DNA of 64,000 nt from Pardosa pseudoannulata (GCA_032207245.1 CM063508.1:117083286-117147285); one strand, 5' to 3'; shown: positions 1 through 11,282, counted from the first letter of the stretch. The notes: a model not told the origin generated them from the sequence alone. Program-made: numbers and translations.

Positions 1-911
1 ACCTCAAATGTGTGCCGCATTTGTGTGCTTGTGTATAAAAATCATTCACAAAAATATATTTTACCTGGAACAATGATATTTTGTAAGATATCTATTTGTT
101 CGCCTTATATTATGGATCATGACAACTAATCACTGATTAAATGCCATGTATTTTCTTGATAGTTAATTGCAAACTAACTGTTACCCATCAAAACAACGGT
201 AAACTTTTCCTCATCATACAAATTCTATTCTCAGATCCATAGTCAGTGGTATCAACCTGTTTAAACGATGTACTTGAAATAAAAACCAGTAATCCAATTG
301 CTTAAGCTAATTCTATATTTCTTGAATATTCCCCGTCCTCCATACCAAGTTGTCCTAATCTTGTGAGGTACAAGTTGGTAATCTATAAGACTTACCCCAA
401 ATAATAAAATTTTTATGATCCCAAAGGTAATCCATGTCCAAACACAAGGCACGTACGTTTTGGCAGCGACGGCAGTGAAGTATTAATGCCATAGCTTTAA
501 AGGGGTACGAAATTAGTAAATGACGGACCATTGGGCCGAGCGAATGGAAGGTTTGCAATCGAATTCTCAACACAAGAAGAAAGTCAAAGTTACCCCAAAG
601 AACGTGGAATGTATTACGTAACACTCACAACTTTCAAGGGGGAAAAAAAAAAACAACCCTGACCAGCAATATGCAATAGGAAAGGAAAACGGACCTGAGA
701 TGGGACCATTGCCAGGATTGGTCTTGTCGAAATGCTGCATGACCAAATTATCAAATCCTTAATGAGAACTAAATCTTACAAGCCGTTGTTATACAATATC
801 TCAGTTCTTTCGATGCGGACCTTTCGGGACACCACCAGATTTCACTGACGTGAAGACAATGAAAAACCAAGTGTTTCCAGTTCACCATCAAGCGCACACA
901 ATTTGTTCTTA
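1..911. other. Unannotated AT-rich sequence
   Basis: I see no gene, repeat array or recognisable transposon here. Short open frames on the minus strand (261-452, 355-624) have no motif or composition that argues for coding. Complexity is ordinary, so this may be unique intergenic or intronic DNA, or an old repeat I do not recognise. Confidence 0.5.
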
Positions 912-1025
912 CCGAATATTTTGAGTTATTGTTCTGTGATGATCCCACCGCCGGTGATGAGCTAGTTGAGACAGAACTTCGATGAAAAGCTATTCAGACT
1001 CACTCCCAGGTAGAGAGAATATATC
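912..1025 (+). pseudogene. Coding-like fragment, copy 1 (broken)
   Basis: This roughly 110-bp stretch is clearly related to 1778-1890. Read in the frame starting ACC GAA TAT, it gives a peptide beginning TEYFELLFCDDP and continuing GDELVETELR. A TGA stop follows, then KAIQTHSQVE. The differences from the second copy keep the reading frame and are often conservative, which suggests descent from a protein-coding sequence. I do not recognise the protein family. It could be a fragment of a host gene captured by a transposon or of an unknown mobile-element protein. No AG acceptor precedes the shared block, so it does not look like a normal exon. Confidence 0.4.
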
Positions 1026-1182
1026 TGTCTTCTATCACTGGAGTTCTCCCTTCTTTCCTGTCAACACTGATCTTCAAGGTCCCCCGAATGCCAACAATGA
1101 AAACCCCATGGTTGAATAAATCTCTATCTGACGACTTGCGAACTTTCCGAAATTGGAAAGATGTTTCCTGCCTTATGAAATC

Positions 1183-1275
1183 ACAGTTCGTGGGTTCGAA
1201 TCTCGATGCTGGCATGGATGTTCGTATATGTTCGAAATCAGCTTTAAGCAGGAGGTAGCAGTCTCATTAATCTTC
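1183..1275 (+). repeat. SINE-1 fragment (tRNA-derived)
   Basis: The block holds a B-box-like GGGTTCGAATC at about 1192, then GGCATGGATGTTCGTA, the 'ATCAGCTTTAAGCAG' motif and 'GTCTCATTA', the same order as in the other SINE-1 copies. The 5' tRNA-like part is not recognisable and the 3' end is lost, so this is a degraded partial copy. Confidence 0.7.
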
Positions 1276-1777
1276 ATATTGGAAAATATAGCGTTTCAAA
1301 CCAAAAACAAGGATAAGGAAATAATATCCCTAATTGCCAAATCATTGGTAGTAATAATAATAATAAAATTCTGACAAATAATCATTCTTAAACAGTTACG
1401 TATATTCAGCACTTTTAAGCCTCTATTAAACATTGTCACAATCGGGGTTTGTACATATGGAACAAACACATGTACACACAATCATATATATATATAGTAA
1501 TAAATCTTATATGAAAATTTTCAGAAAAATCAATCGGTTAACGTGTAGTCACCAAAACCCAGATAAAGCAATGATTCTTATTTCTTGGCTCACGTGTGTT
1601 AGGAAAATAAGTTTTAATATCGTGTAATAAAACTTGCACCATTCTCTTTTTACCATCAATTTTGTTTAAAATGACAAAGTCAATTAAAAAAACCTTTATT
1701 TCTCTTCCGATTGTAGAAAAAGAAAGATCTAGAGAATACGGGGTTAGGGGGTTACACCCAAGGACAACTAATTCCTA
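1276..1777. other. Unannotated AT-rich sequence
   Basis: No gene or recognised repeat is visible; only a short (TA)n stretch near 1485 stands out. Confidence 0.5.
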
Positions 1778-1905
1778 CCGAATATTTTGAGTTATTGTAC
1801 TGTGATGATCCCATGGCAGGTGATGAGTTGGTTGAGACAGAAGTTCGAGCACAGCTTATTCAGACTCACTCCCAGGTAGAGAGTATGGGGTTGGCACCCC
1901 CTCCA
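1778..1905 (+). pseudogene. Coding-like fragment, copy 2 (frame open)
   Basis: This is the second copy of the 912-1025 block. Here the frame stays open: TEYFELLYCDDPMAGDELV, then ETEVRAQLIQTHSQVESM, continuing as GLAPPPRHAVYI until it runs into the (GT)n microsatellite. There is no start codon in context and no clear splice signal. Acidic and polar residues dominate, with no motif I can assign. Because one copy is open and the other has a stop, this one may be closer to the source. Function unknown. Confidence 0.4.
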
Positions 1906-1921
1906 AGACATGCAGTATATA

Positions 1922-1927
1922 TACACA

Positions 1928-1959
<32 letters not shown>
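1922..1959. repeat. (GT)n-(GA)n microsatellite
   Basis: A compound dinucleotide tract of about 9 GT then about 8 GA units, directly after the open coding-like fragment. Confidence 0.9.
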
Positions 1960-2345
1960 TAATACGACGGACTTCTCGATGGGTGGTTGCAGTCATGGCC
2001 ATAAAAATGAGACTGTTTTAGCTAAAAACCTTTATTAAGATAACGTTGAAGGACGGGTTCCCACTTCATCATAGGGACAGGATAATCTGAAGCTAGCATG
2101 AAGTTCTATGTACAAGACACGTAACACTGGGCCAGCATCTGTGGGAAAATATCTGTAGCAAAATCTGTCTCCGACAGCGTGTATCTCCTTTTTATTTGGA
2201 AATTTCCTAAATTGTCCGCTAGGGCCATGCAGGATTATAATTGGTCAGGCCCCTTCTCTGAGGGCGTCAACTGTAGCTCCAGTGGTCAATTTAGGTTAGG
2301 GGTTAAAAAGGGGAATGCAAAATGACGCGGGAAATTTTAGCCCTT
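1960..2345. other. Higher-GC segment between two microsatellites, possible LTR remnant
   Basis: About 390 bp with visibly higher GC than its surroundings. It contains a TTTATT (AATAAA on the minus strand) near 2030, reminiscent of the solo LTR at 11690-12898. Clear TG...CA ends and a target duplication are not visible because microsatellites lie on both sides. I cannot say more than that it is likely repeat-derived. Confidence 0.25.
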
Positions 2346-2380
2346 GATTTAAGTTTTGAAAACCCCTGAGAAATTTCCTT

Positions 2381-2446
<66 letters not shown>
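2381..2446. repeat. (CA)n-(TA)n microsatellite
   Basis: A compound tract: about 12 CA units followed by about 20 TA units. Confidence 0.95.
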
Positions 2447-2448
<2 letters not shown>

Positions 2449-3692
2449 AAGTAATTTTTTTTTTCGACACAAGAGAAAATTATATTAATACCTATGGCCA
2501 CTGAAGCCAATTGTGGCTTTCAAATCTCCCTATCTCCGGTTTCGAAAATCGAGGAATTGATGTGTCTTTTTATGTTCTTTTGATAGCATGAAGTAATTCA
2601 ATATCGTAGAGTTATAAGACTATATGCATTCCTAAAAATCCCATTTAGGACTTAAAATGGTTTCAAAAAGTTTTCTTAATTATTAAACTAGATAAAATTT
2701 GTTTTAGCATATTTTAGATTTTAAAACAAATGTTTTTAAGAAATCAATGATCTGGTGTTTTTTGTACTAGAGAAATTTGATGCCTTCAATTTCCCAAATT
2801 GTGGTTGTACGTGCGGTACACATCTGATTATATATAAATGAGGATAAGATAATTTTACCAGATTACCCAATTACCCGATTCCTTACTATCCAAAGATTTA
2901 CGATTAAAGCATTTCCATAGTCTAATTGCATTATATTTCAGTATAATGGTATAATGGTTACGTTTATTAATAAAATAGTAGAAATTGATTGTACAACAAA
3001 AATGAGTGACAACATATATGATTTGATTATACTACACTAACTTCTCTGTTCAACCGTGTATTGCCTAAAGAGCCATAGTAAATTTAAAAAAAGAAGAATG
3101 TTTTTAATGAATTGCTTGAATTTTATTCTGAAATTAACCGTGATTTTTCTTTCCGTTATCAAACGTGTCCTCAATTCTCCCATTTTCAGTCTTATTTTAA
3201 GTTCAATAAACTTATCGAATACAAAGAAAGCTAGGATTTATTCCATGTCATCCACATCGTCTGCGCGAATCAGAGAACGCAAGAGTTCATGGATGTTTGT
3301 TGACATGTTGCCAGAGCTAGCAAAGCAAAAATATTTTATCATTCCTTTGAGAGGAAGCATGCGACTGTCTGCACTCTATTGCGCAACTTTTTTTTTTCTC
3401 CTTCAACTTTCTTTTTTCTCCTTCTGTATCTTTTCATTTTTCAAGTAGTACGTGTTTTGTAGCTTTTCATTGGAGCGATTAACTACATTATATCAGGCAG
3501 AGTTTTTAATTAAAATGTTTGTATACATTCAAATGTTGTTTCATTAACTTTTAAAGTTAAATCATGAACTGTTATGCACAGGGATTTGTAAGTTCGGGAG
3601 ATATATTATTTAGGGGGGATATAGTATCTTTGGAATTGAAAAGTCTCCATCATAACAACCTACTTTTGATTTATTATAGAATAATATAAACT
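2447..3692. other. Unannotated AT-rich sequence
   Basis: No supported gene. A 130-aa plus-strand frame (3056-3448) ends in a pyrimidine-tract translation (runs of F, L, S) and lacks any motif. About 60 bp near 3620-3680 resembles 18255-18320, suggesting a dispersed old repeat. Confidence 0.5.
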
Positions 3693-4975
3693 GCGGTAAC
3701 TCAATCGGCAAAGGACAGCTATCTCGTAACCGAAAGGTTGCGGGTTTGAGGCTCGAGCCGCCCTAAGATCCATCGTGTTTGTTAAGGTATCCGTCTACTT
3801 TCGGAGAACTTTTTTTTAAACGTAGAAACTAGTTTATGTTTTTACATTTTTAGATTTATTTTTTATATTATCATAGAGAATTGCACTTAAAAATTTATTC
3901 CTTTAGAAGTTTTTATAAAATTTCTAATAAATGAAGAAAATTTAGTAAAAAAAATCGGGTTTTTTCAAAAGGTCTAATTTTTTAATAAATTAAATTATTT
4001 CAATATTTTTTGATGCAACACATTTCTTATACACTGGACTAGTGAATCACCTAAAACCTTTGCTTAATTTACATTTGGTAAAAAATTTTAGTCCTTCAAA
4101 ATCAAACACATTGAATTTTTAACGAATTTTAATTACTTTTCATCTAACTATGAGTGTAACATCATTAAAAATTATCCAAATTTAAAGCTTTTAGGTCATT
4201 CACTAGTAAATACTATCAAAAGCATTCATAATAATTTTCAACAAAATATTTTAAGAAATTTTTGAGAAATCACATTTCAAGTTTCAACATTTTATTAAAA
4301 ATACCGTTTTGAGAAAAACGCATTTGAAGTTTATAAAAGCAACTTTAACTGTTAAAAAAATTAAAATACATATATAAGATTCCCCACACTTTCTTGCTTC
4401 AAAACTTTCTAATTGCCAAGTTGCTAATTATTAAAAATACTAGAAAAATGTTTAAACTAATATTCATGAAAATTTAAAAAGGTTTTGTCCAAAAAATGTT
4501 TCAAAAAAAATTCACAACTTCCGGTTCCAAAGTCACTACTTCCGTTTTGTTTTGACAGCTGTCACTGATGTTTAAACAGCTGTAACTTTTCTTTAAAATA
4601 CCGTAGAGACAAAGCAAAAACAGATTTAGAAGCCTAAAAGTTGAAATTTTACAATAAAGAAGTAAAAAAATTATGATTTTTGGCAAAAAATGAAGTTTTC
4701 AACGTAGACGGATACCTTAAAGGTGAGTAGGGCACGTAAAATATATTCGTGGTCAAAGTGTCCTCAGTTCATAAACGATACCTCTGGGTGGCAGAACAAA
4801 CCTGGGGGGTCTTCTGCTTGGTCACGTTGCTTCTAAATTAGGAGAACCCAATTGGGGTAATGCATTCCTTAAGCTACACGTGCACCCGGGTGGTGCTAAA
4901 ACTCGGATAATACCCTGAGGGTAACAGCTTCGTTGCCTTGTGTTAGCATAAAGGTATATGTGTCTGTATTGTAAG
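3693..4975 (+). repeat. SINE-2 copy split by an inverted-repeat element
   Basis: The tRNA-like head lies at 3693-3781, with an A-box-like GGTAACTCAATCGG and then a CTCGTAACCG...GGTTGCGGG part and CTCGAGCCGCCC. The tail resumes at 4721 with GGGCACGTAAAATA and TCTTCTGCTTGGT. Matching tails occur at 34640 and, inverted, at 15346. The two parts are separated by the element at 3786-4716. tRNA-like heads are the hallmark of Pol III-transcribed SINEs; this copy is degenerate and is not a functional tRNA gene. Confidence 0.7.
3786..4716. mobile_element. Non-autonomous TIR element (TTAA or TA target) inside SINE-2
   Basis: The ends are GGTATCCGTCTAC and its exact reverse complement GTAGACGGATACC, each flanked by TTAA. 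Similarity continues inward imperfectly. If the target duplication is TTAA the element is piggyBac-like; if only TA, Tc1/mariner-like with ends AGGTATCC. The interior is very AT-rich and encodes no transposase. A smaller inverted pair (CTAGTGAATCACCTAAAA near 4039 and its imperfect complement near 4186) sits in the middle, so the whole element is partly self-complementary. Confidence 0.75.
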
Positions 4976-5089
4976 CTGCATTGGCAAAACAAAAAACATA
5001 TAAAATAATAATTCTATTTTTTTCGATAATTTTTTTTCCACTAAAACATCAGTAAAAAGGGTTTTATTTTAGAAAAATTATCTAGTTTT

Positions 5090-5239
5090 GCTACTTGAAG
5101 TACTTACATTGCAAAATAAAAGGCATTCTCAAAATAACATTTAAGTTTTGTAAATTAGAAACAAACTATTCTAAACCAAATAGAAGCTAATTGTCATTTT
5201 TATTTTGTGAACCTCAAGTTATATTATTATAGTATATAT

Positions 5240-5282
<43 letters not shown>

Positions 5283-5622
5283 TATATAATATAATATATA
5301 TCATCTAAAAATATTAAATTATAGTTAAAAAACGATTTTAAAAAGAAACTCTTTTAATAATATAAAATAAATAAAAAATATTTTAATTTAGGATAATTAG
5401 GCGAAAGTATTTCTCAGCTATTTGATGAGCTTTTTAAAGATTAAGTATATTTGGTGCGTCTATGTTAACATTCACTCATATTGATTATTGAAAATGGCGT
5501 ATGTTGCTTTCCTAAAACGATATTAATAATACTTATTATTATCAGAAGACTGTTTTCTATTCACCTTAACTCTGCACCACGACATTATATAATATATATA
5601 TATATATAATATATATTATATA

Positions 5623-5653
<31 letters not shown>

Positions 5654-6270
5654 AATATATATATAGTATAACATTAGAAGTTTAATTTCCACAAAATAAT
5701 TTTTGAATGTAAATTAGAAACCAATTATTTTGTATCAAATAGAAGCTAATTGTCATTTTATTATCTGAACCTCTTACGATAAAAAATATATATATGTGTG
5801 TGTGTGTATGAAGAAATATTATATTATATATATATATAAAGTCTAATTTATTCTCAAAATAACTTTTGAAATGTGTTGTTAGAAACTATTTTATATCAAA
5901 TAGTAGCTAATTGCCATTCATGCTTTGTGAGCATCAAGTTATATTAACACGAGAGAAATATTTGATTTTATAGCATTATAAAGTCTAATTTATCCGCAAA
6001 ATAACATTTAAAATGTGTAAGTTAGAAACTATTTTATATTAAATAGAAGAAAGTTGTCATCCTTATTTTGTGAACATCAAGTTACATAAATACGAGAGAT
6101 TTATTTTATTTTATAGCTTTATGAAGTCTAATTTATCTATAAAATAACTTTTAAATTGTGTAAATTAGGAACTAGTTGTTTCATACCAAATAAAAGCTAA
6201 TTGCCATTCTCTTTCTGTGAATCTGAAGTTAAATCAATAATAGAGATATATTTTATGGCATTATGACAAC
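5090..6270. repeat. Diverged 145-bp tandem repeat cluster with TA tracts
   Basis: The phrase 'aagctaattg(t/c)cat...ttgtgaac.tcaag' recurs near 5186, 5741, 5905, 6048 and 6196. The last three steps are about 164, 143 and 148 bp; the first gap is enlarged by (TA)n tracts at 5237-5300 and 5585-5665. A related single unit occurs near 18500-18590, just upstream of the 18.7-kb satellite. Confidence 0.75.
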
Positions 6271-6299
6271 TTTTCTTTTTAATCTTCAATTTTTTAAAC

Positions 6300-6301
<2 letters not shown>

Positions 6302-6347
<46 letters not shown>
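6302..6347. repeat. Poly(T) run of about 46
   Basis: An uninterrupted T homopolymer. Without a recognisable adjacent retroposon it could be an old poly(A) tail on the minus strand or simple slippage; exact length is unreliable in any assembly. Confidence 0.9.
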
Positions 6348-6354
<7 letters not shown>

Positions 6355-6633
6355 GTAATGTAATGGTAGATACTTCTGAAATTTCGGTTTACATAATAAA
6401 ACAAATTTTTACTACAATGTGAAATAAAAATTTGGTTTCTAATATATATATTTCAAAATTTATCTTTGGTAAGTGTGTCGCTTTTTTTTATTTGTCTGAT
6501 ATTTTGCATTTCTTTTCAAAAAAATATATTGCTTTAAGTGATAAAACTAAATAATTTTGTAAAGTGGAGAGACAATAAATTACTTATGACAAATTCATTG
6601 TAAAGGGAAAATATTTTATTACAAGAGGATTTG

Positions 6634-6811
6634 GTTTGGTTTTGGAGCACTACGGTCTACTTTTTCCAACACGAGGGCTAATGAAACCGGGACCTATTGC
6701 TTAAAGTCGATTCTGAACGGCTACGAACATCCATGCCATAGCGGGATCCGAACCCACGAACTCGGGATTCCGAAGGCCAGCACCCTAACCATTCGGCCGT
6801 CGTTCGGCCAC
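6634..6811 (-). repeat. SINE-1, full-length with 9-bp target duplication
   Basis: On the minus strand the order is: head near GGCCGAACGACGGCCGAATGG, B-box region GTGGGTTCGGATCCCGC, CATGGATGTTCGTAGCCGTT, GCTTTAAGCAATAGGTCCCGG, then a tail ending CCAAACC. GAGGATTTG flanks both sides (6625-6633 and 6812-6820), a target-site duplication, so both ends are defined. About 178 bp. Confidence 0.9.
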
Positions 6812-6820
6812 GAGGATTTG

Positions 6821-7319
6821 AAAAACAGAAACCAAACGAAAGAGGGAAATGAAGATTTAAAGTCTCGAAAGTACTATGTCCCTTAAGAAAATTAGAATGA
6901 ACTGTAAATAAAGGTATCAATTAAATATTTTTTAAAATGAGGATTATGATATTTAAAATTAGAAATATCGAATTCCTCATTTTTAGAGATGGCGATACTA
7001 ATTTTCCCCCCTTTCCGCCTTACGCGTAAGTAACGTAATTAATGCGCATGCTTTGTGCTGATGCAATTCGCCTGCTACAGTTGTAGGTGGTTGTGTTAAA
7101 ATATATTCTCATGATGCATGTTGCGCATGCGTGCTGTCCTGTTTATATCGTAATTAAATCTCTTTCTTTGCTATTTATGTTTTGATCTTTGCATATCCAA
7201 ATCGCCACATAAGGATTGTTGTTAGTGAAATTTGGAAACTCCAATGATCAAATTTCCTCTCTCTATCCCTCTATGGTAGTACATGAGTATATATGTATGT
7301 GTGTACATATACACACATA
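6821..7319. other. Unannotated sequence
   Basis: No gene or recognised element is seen. The stretch 7015-7150 is slightly richer in GC (several GCGCATG motifs) but shows no conserved reading frame. Confidence 0.5.
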
Positions 7320-7502
7320 TACAGGGTATTCCAAAAATGACCGTTATATTTGAAAAATCAATAAAAACTAACGGACAATGATATAAATTCCCAGTTTATT
7401 ACAATATGCTTGGGACAATCGTAAAATTTTCAGCCAGACAAACTTTAAAATTAGTTACAATATTCCACAACAGATGGCGCTGCAGTCTGGAAAAATCTAA
7501 AC

Positions 7503-7706
7503 TATGATATTTGTCTGTGGGGACTCTTAAAAGACCAGGTGTACCGCCACTATCCAGAAATAATTGAATAACTGGAACAGTACATCTGTTCTGCATGTGA
7601 AGCCATCCCGCCTGAGACGTTTACACGGGTTTCTGATAATTTCGTTCTGAGAATACGCCATATTATTGCTACGCATGGTGGATATCTGGAAAATATCGTA
7701 GTTTAG
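7503..7706 (+). pseudogene. Mariner-like transposase C-terminal remnant
   Basis: The frame starting at TAT 7503 reads YDICLWGLLKDQVYRHYP, then EIIE, one in-frame TAA, LEQYICSACEAIPPETFTRV and SDNFVLRIRHIIATHGGYLE, ending at TAG 7704-7706. The 'LWGxLKDxVY...IPPE...RV..NF..R...CI...GxHLE' pattern is typical of the C-terminus of arthropod mariner/Tc-type DDE transposases, just after the last catalytic acidic residue. The N-terminal DNA-binding and DD(E/D) core are missing. The protein would have cut and joined element ends at TA sites; this copy cannot. The stop and truncation mark it as dead. Confidence 0.75.
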
Positions 7707-8208
7707 ATTTTTCCAGACTGCAGCGTCATCTGTTGTGGAACATTGTAACTAATTTTGAAAGTTTGTCTGCCTAAAAATTTAATATTGTCCCAAGCATATT
7801 GCAATAAACTGTGTATTTCTATCACTGTCCGTTTAGTTTTTATTGATGGTCGCATGGTGGATATCTAGAAAATATCGTAGTTTAGATTTTTCCAGACTGC
7901 ACCGCCATCTGTTGTGGAACATTGTAACTAATTTTAAAAGTTTGTCTGCCTAAAAAATTAATATTTTCCCAAGCATATTGCAATAAACTGTGTGTTTCTA
8001 TCACTGTCCGTTTAGTTTTTATTGATGGTCGCATGGTGAATATCTCGAAAATATCATAGTCTACATTTTTGCAGATTGCAGCGACACCTATTGTGGAATA
8101 TTCTAACTAATTTTCAAAGTTTGTCTGCTTGAAAATTTAATATTATCCGAAGGATATTGAGATAAACTGTGTGTTTCTATCACTGTCCGTTTAGTTTTTA
8201 TTGATTTT
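7672..8208. repeat. 179-bp tandem triplication of the mariner right terminal unit
   Basis: Three successive units begin with CGCATGGTGG/GAATATCT at 7672, 7851 and 8030, giving two periods of exactly 179 bp. Each carries the transposase stop region, 'CCAGACTGCAGCG', 'AAGCATATTG' and 'CTGTCCGTTTAGTTTTTATTGATGG'. Only the last unit continues into the true TIR end. Confidence 0.9.
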
Positions 8209-8640
8209 TCATGTATACCGGTCATTTTTGAAACACCCTGTATATACATATAAATATTAGTTCTGTTAACCTCATTCTCTCTGAAAAAGATGGAAACAGA
8301 CTGGATGCTGAAGACACCTTTAGATTGCAGATTTGAACAATCCTTCCAGACGTAAAAAAAAACTTTGTAATAAAAAACATTCACAGCCAAGTCATAAGTC
8401 ATTAATCGAATTTTCTTCTTATTAATTTATTATAGTTTTAAATTTTGTTGCTTTTGTTTATTATTCATATAGTGTATTTTAGAAACCCCACCTCAAAAAA
8501 AGCTTAATTACCTTATCTTTCAATATCTTATAAAAAATGTTGGTATTGTTACACAATAAAGATGAAAAAATGATCGTGTAAATTTCAGTAGGTTAAAGTT
8601 GGATATCATACTTTTTCTGCTCTTTGATCTCGAGGTTCCT

Positions 8641-8933
8641 TCAAGAAAATGATAAACTCAAAGGTTGAATACCCTGCTCTAATTTTTTCTCTTCTAGCGC
8701 AGATTTTATTAAAGAAAGTACTCTTAGAACGCATTCATTATTTGGGCAAAACGATTTAGTGCTTACTTCTGACAGAAAAATAGAAAATAATTGCGCAGAT
8801 GGTGTTGATGCAAATTTTTCTTCCAACGTCTGTATGCAATTTTCTACACCATACCAATATCTCCTATGAGCTAATGAAAAAGGAGCATTTGTCAGTTCCA
8901 AGCATAGATAATCGTATAAATGCGAAACTCGAG
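8641..8933 (-). CDS. Candidate terminal exon of an unidentified host gene
   Basis: This is the only frame in the window whose composition looks like an ordinary protein rather than a repeat translation. Read on the minus strand from 8933, after TTGTGTTTCGCAG (a plausible AG acceptor at 8934-8935), it gives about 97 residues before TGA at 8641. Segments include SHLYDYLCLELTNAPFSLAH, RRYWYGVENCIQTLEEKF, FCPNNECVLRVLSLIKSALE and a C-terminus GIQPLSLSFS. It mixes aromatic, charged and four Cys residues in what look like amphipathic helices. No ATG suits a start, so an upstream exon is expected at higher coordinates. TTTATT (AATAAA on the minus strand) near 8425-8463 could be the poly(A) signal, about 180-215 bp past the stop. 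I do not recognise the family. A chance open frame or old transposon piece remains possible. Confidence 0.35.
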
Positions 8934-9119
8934 CTGCGAAACACAATTCACATTTTAAAAGCTTACAATCGCTTTGACATCTTTGATCGTTTTGAAAAAT
9001 TTAAAATCTCAAAAATTTGAGTTTACTTTGACTTAAAATTAAGTGAGAAAATAATAAAAATCATCCTAATAATTATATATACATATTATATTTATTATAT
9101 ACATACATAATTTTATTTC

Positions 9120-9378
<259 letters not shown>

Positions 9379-9496
9379 TAGATAGATATGTGTGTGTATT
9401 TACACAAGGCTGGTTCTGGGCTATTAGCCACCTGCGTGCGTATTAGGCGGATCCTTATAGTTGCGGGCTACATTGTGCTTGGCCGTCCACTATTAA

Positions 9497-9947
9497 CCCT
9501 TTGAGAGGCACCCATAAATGATTTTGGTTTTCAATCAAATTAATTTATAAATGCTATCTGTGAACCTTTTAAATATGAAACATAGGAAAAATAAATTATA
9601 TTACTTGAAGAATAAGAAAATGACATTTTTTAATAACTTTAAAAAAATAATTAATAATTTTTATTAAAAGGGTGTATAAACCAAATAGATAAGAAATTTG
9701 TAAGGGAAGTGTAAACAGGTACTTTTATTTTAAAATCTTAACTCGAATTTTTGCTTTTAGAATGGGGATTTGATAAAGCCTGATTCTAAAAGCAGATTCT
9801 GACAGGAATAATTAAGAGAAAGAAACAAAATTAAGTGTCGATAGTTTAATGTATCAAAAAAGTGAAAATCAAAAACTTTTTTCTATATAAATCAGAGAAA
9901 ATCTTTTAACAGACGGTATATTATTTATACCAGTGCCCTTCAAAGGG
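9497..9947. mobile_element. TTAA element, family A (piggyBac-like MITE)
   Basis: The left end TTAA|CCCTTTGAGAGGCAC and the right end GTGCCCTTCAAAGGG|GTAA form imperfect inverted repeats flanking about 451 bp. The right TTAA has mutated to GTAA. Internal sequence aligns in order with 33046-33546 and 52873-53908 ('tttataaatg.tatct', 'ggt.tata.a', 'tacttttatt'). No transposase frame is present. TTAA target and CCC/CAC-type ends are typical of piggyBac relatives. Confidence 0.7.
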
Positions 9948-9951
9948 GTAA

Positions 9952-10030
9952 TGTATATATCTAATAGATATTTTATCAGCCGCCCTTGATAGTAAGTCGC
10001 CTGTGTGCATGCATGCACTGAACGCAGGTG

Positions 10031-10128
<98 letters not shown>

Positions 10129-10660
10129 TATATGTAATATATCAAAATTATATCACTTTAATATTTCCTTAAAAAAACTTTCTCTCTCCCATTCTAATTC
10201 CTTAAAATCTTTTTCCAAGCCTGAAAATGTCTTAATTAAAGGAGTGTCTTCGACTTAAAATTCTTTCAATACACTTCCCAAAGCTTTCTGTCCACTCAAT
10301 ACGTTTTCCAGCTGTCGCCGGCAAATAGCTCGGCTTTTCTCCTGATCTTAACACTTAAATTCACTCACTAAATTTCTTGTCCCTTGGGAAAATTCTATAT
10401 GTCTTCGCTCTTGAGTGCACCTCTGGAAAAGTGATTTTTGTGTTTTTCTCTTGTCTGCCGCTGACTAGTGAAGATGTCCTTTTCTAACAGCTCTTAAATA
10501 AAATTTCGTTTAGACTTGGACTTGTGTGACGTTCTCTTCAATGTGGCTAGACTGCATCGTATTTTATTACTGCTAAGCTGATTAGGCTTCTCCTTGCCCA
10601 GTAGCCCAGGCAAGTAAAAACAATAGGGGCTATAATTTCAAATATCTCCAGCAGTTGTAT
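9952..10660. other. Unannotated sequence with (TA)n at 10034-10123
   Basis: A (TA)n tract of about 45 units occupies 10034-10123. The rest (10124-10660) is less AT-rich in parts (10260-10560) but shows no convincing frame or repeat. Confidence 0.6.
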
Positions 10661-10671
10661 AATTCCTGGAT

Positions 10672-10772
<101 letters not shown>

Positions 10773-11282
10773 GTATATAACATATATATATTACCCCGAA
10801 CCAGTAATGCATATGTGAAGCAGTACAGAAGATGCTTATGGATTGATAATTTATAGAAATTTTGAATCTTTAATAAACATTTGATATTTATTGACTAAAA
10901 GTGCTACTCGTCACTGTGAGTATAAAGTGACTTATTTCTTTTTTCTTACATCATGAAGATTTCTTTTATAGTAGAGCTGCAAAAGAAATCTATTTTACAG
11001 AAAAATGTAGGTTAATAATTTATTAAAATTTGATGTTTTATGTTCTTTACTATTATTATATCCTAATTATAAATTACTACTCTATTATATTCTTTACTAT
11101 TATTATATCCGAATTATTCAATCAAAATTGATTAAGTAATTTAGAAGAAACTTAAATACGTTAAACTCAAAATTATGTATGGAGAAGATAAAAGTGTTTC
11201 AGGCCTACGAAACTTTTAATATGGTTGTGTATGTAAGTCCCACCATTATATTACATTACGATTACAAAATAAATGATGTCGG
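10773..11282. other. Unannotated AT-rich sequence
   Basis: No gene or known repeat; the phrase 'ttctttactattattatatcc' occurs twice near 11042 and 11089, a small local duplication. Confidence 0.5.

Larger units (their letters stand above)
7322..8240 (+). mobile_element. Mariner-like (Tc1/mariner superfamily) element with long TIRs
   Basis: The ends CAGGGTATTCCAAAAATGACC and (reverse complement of right end) CAGGGTGTTTCAAAAATGACC are flanked by TA, the classical target of this superfamily. The inverted similarity continues for about 185 bp, through 'CAACAGATGGCGCTGCAGTC' on the left and its complement on the right. The right terminal unit of 179 bp is present three times in tandem (starts at 7672, 7851 and 8030). 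The only coding remnant is the transposase C-terminus at 7503-7706, so the element is non-autonomous now. Confidence 0.85.

Noticed and set aside
1960..2345. Second solo LTR
   Set aside because: Composition and a minus-strand AATAAA are suggestive, but neither TG...CA ends nor a target duplication can be placed next to the microsatellites.
3056..3448. 130-codon plus-strand frame
   Set aside because: The end is a translated pyrimidine tract, no motif is present and no repeat or homolog supports it. The minus strand of 3230-3370 has a short protein-like frame, but with no splice or start context.
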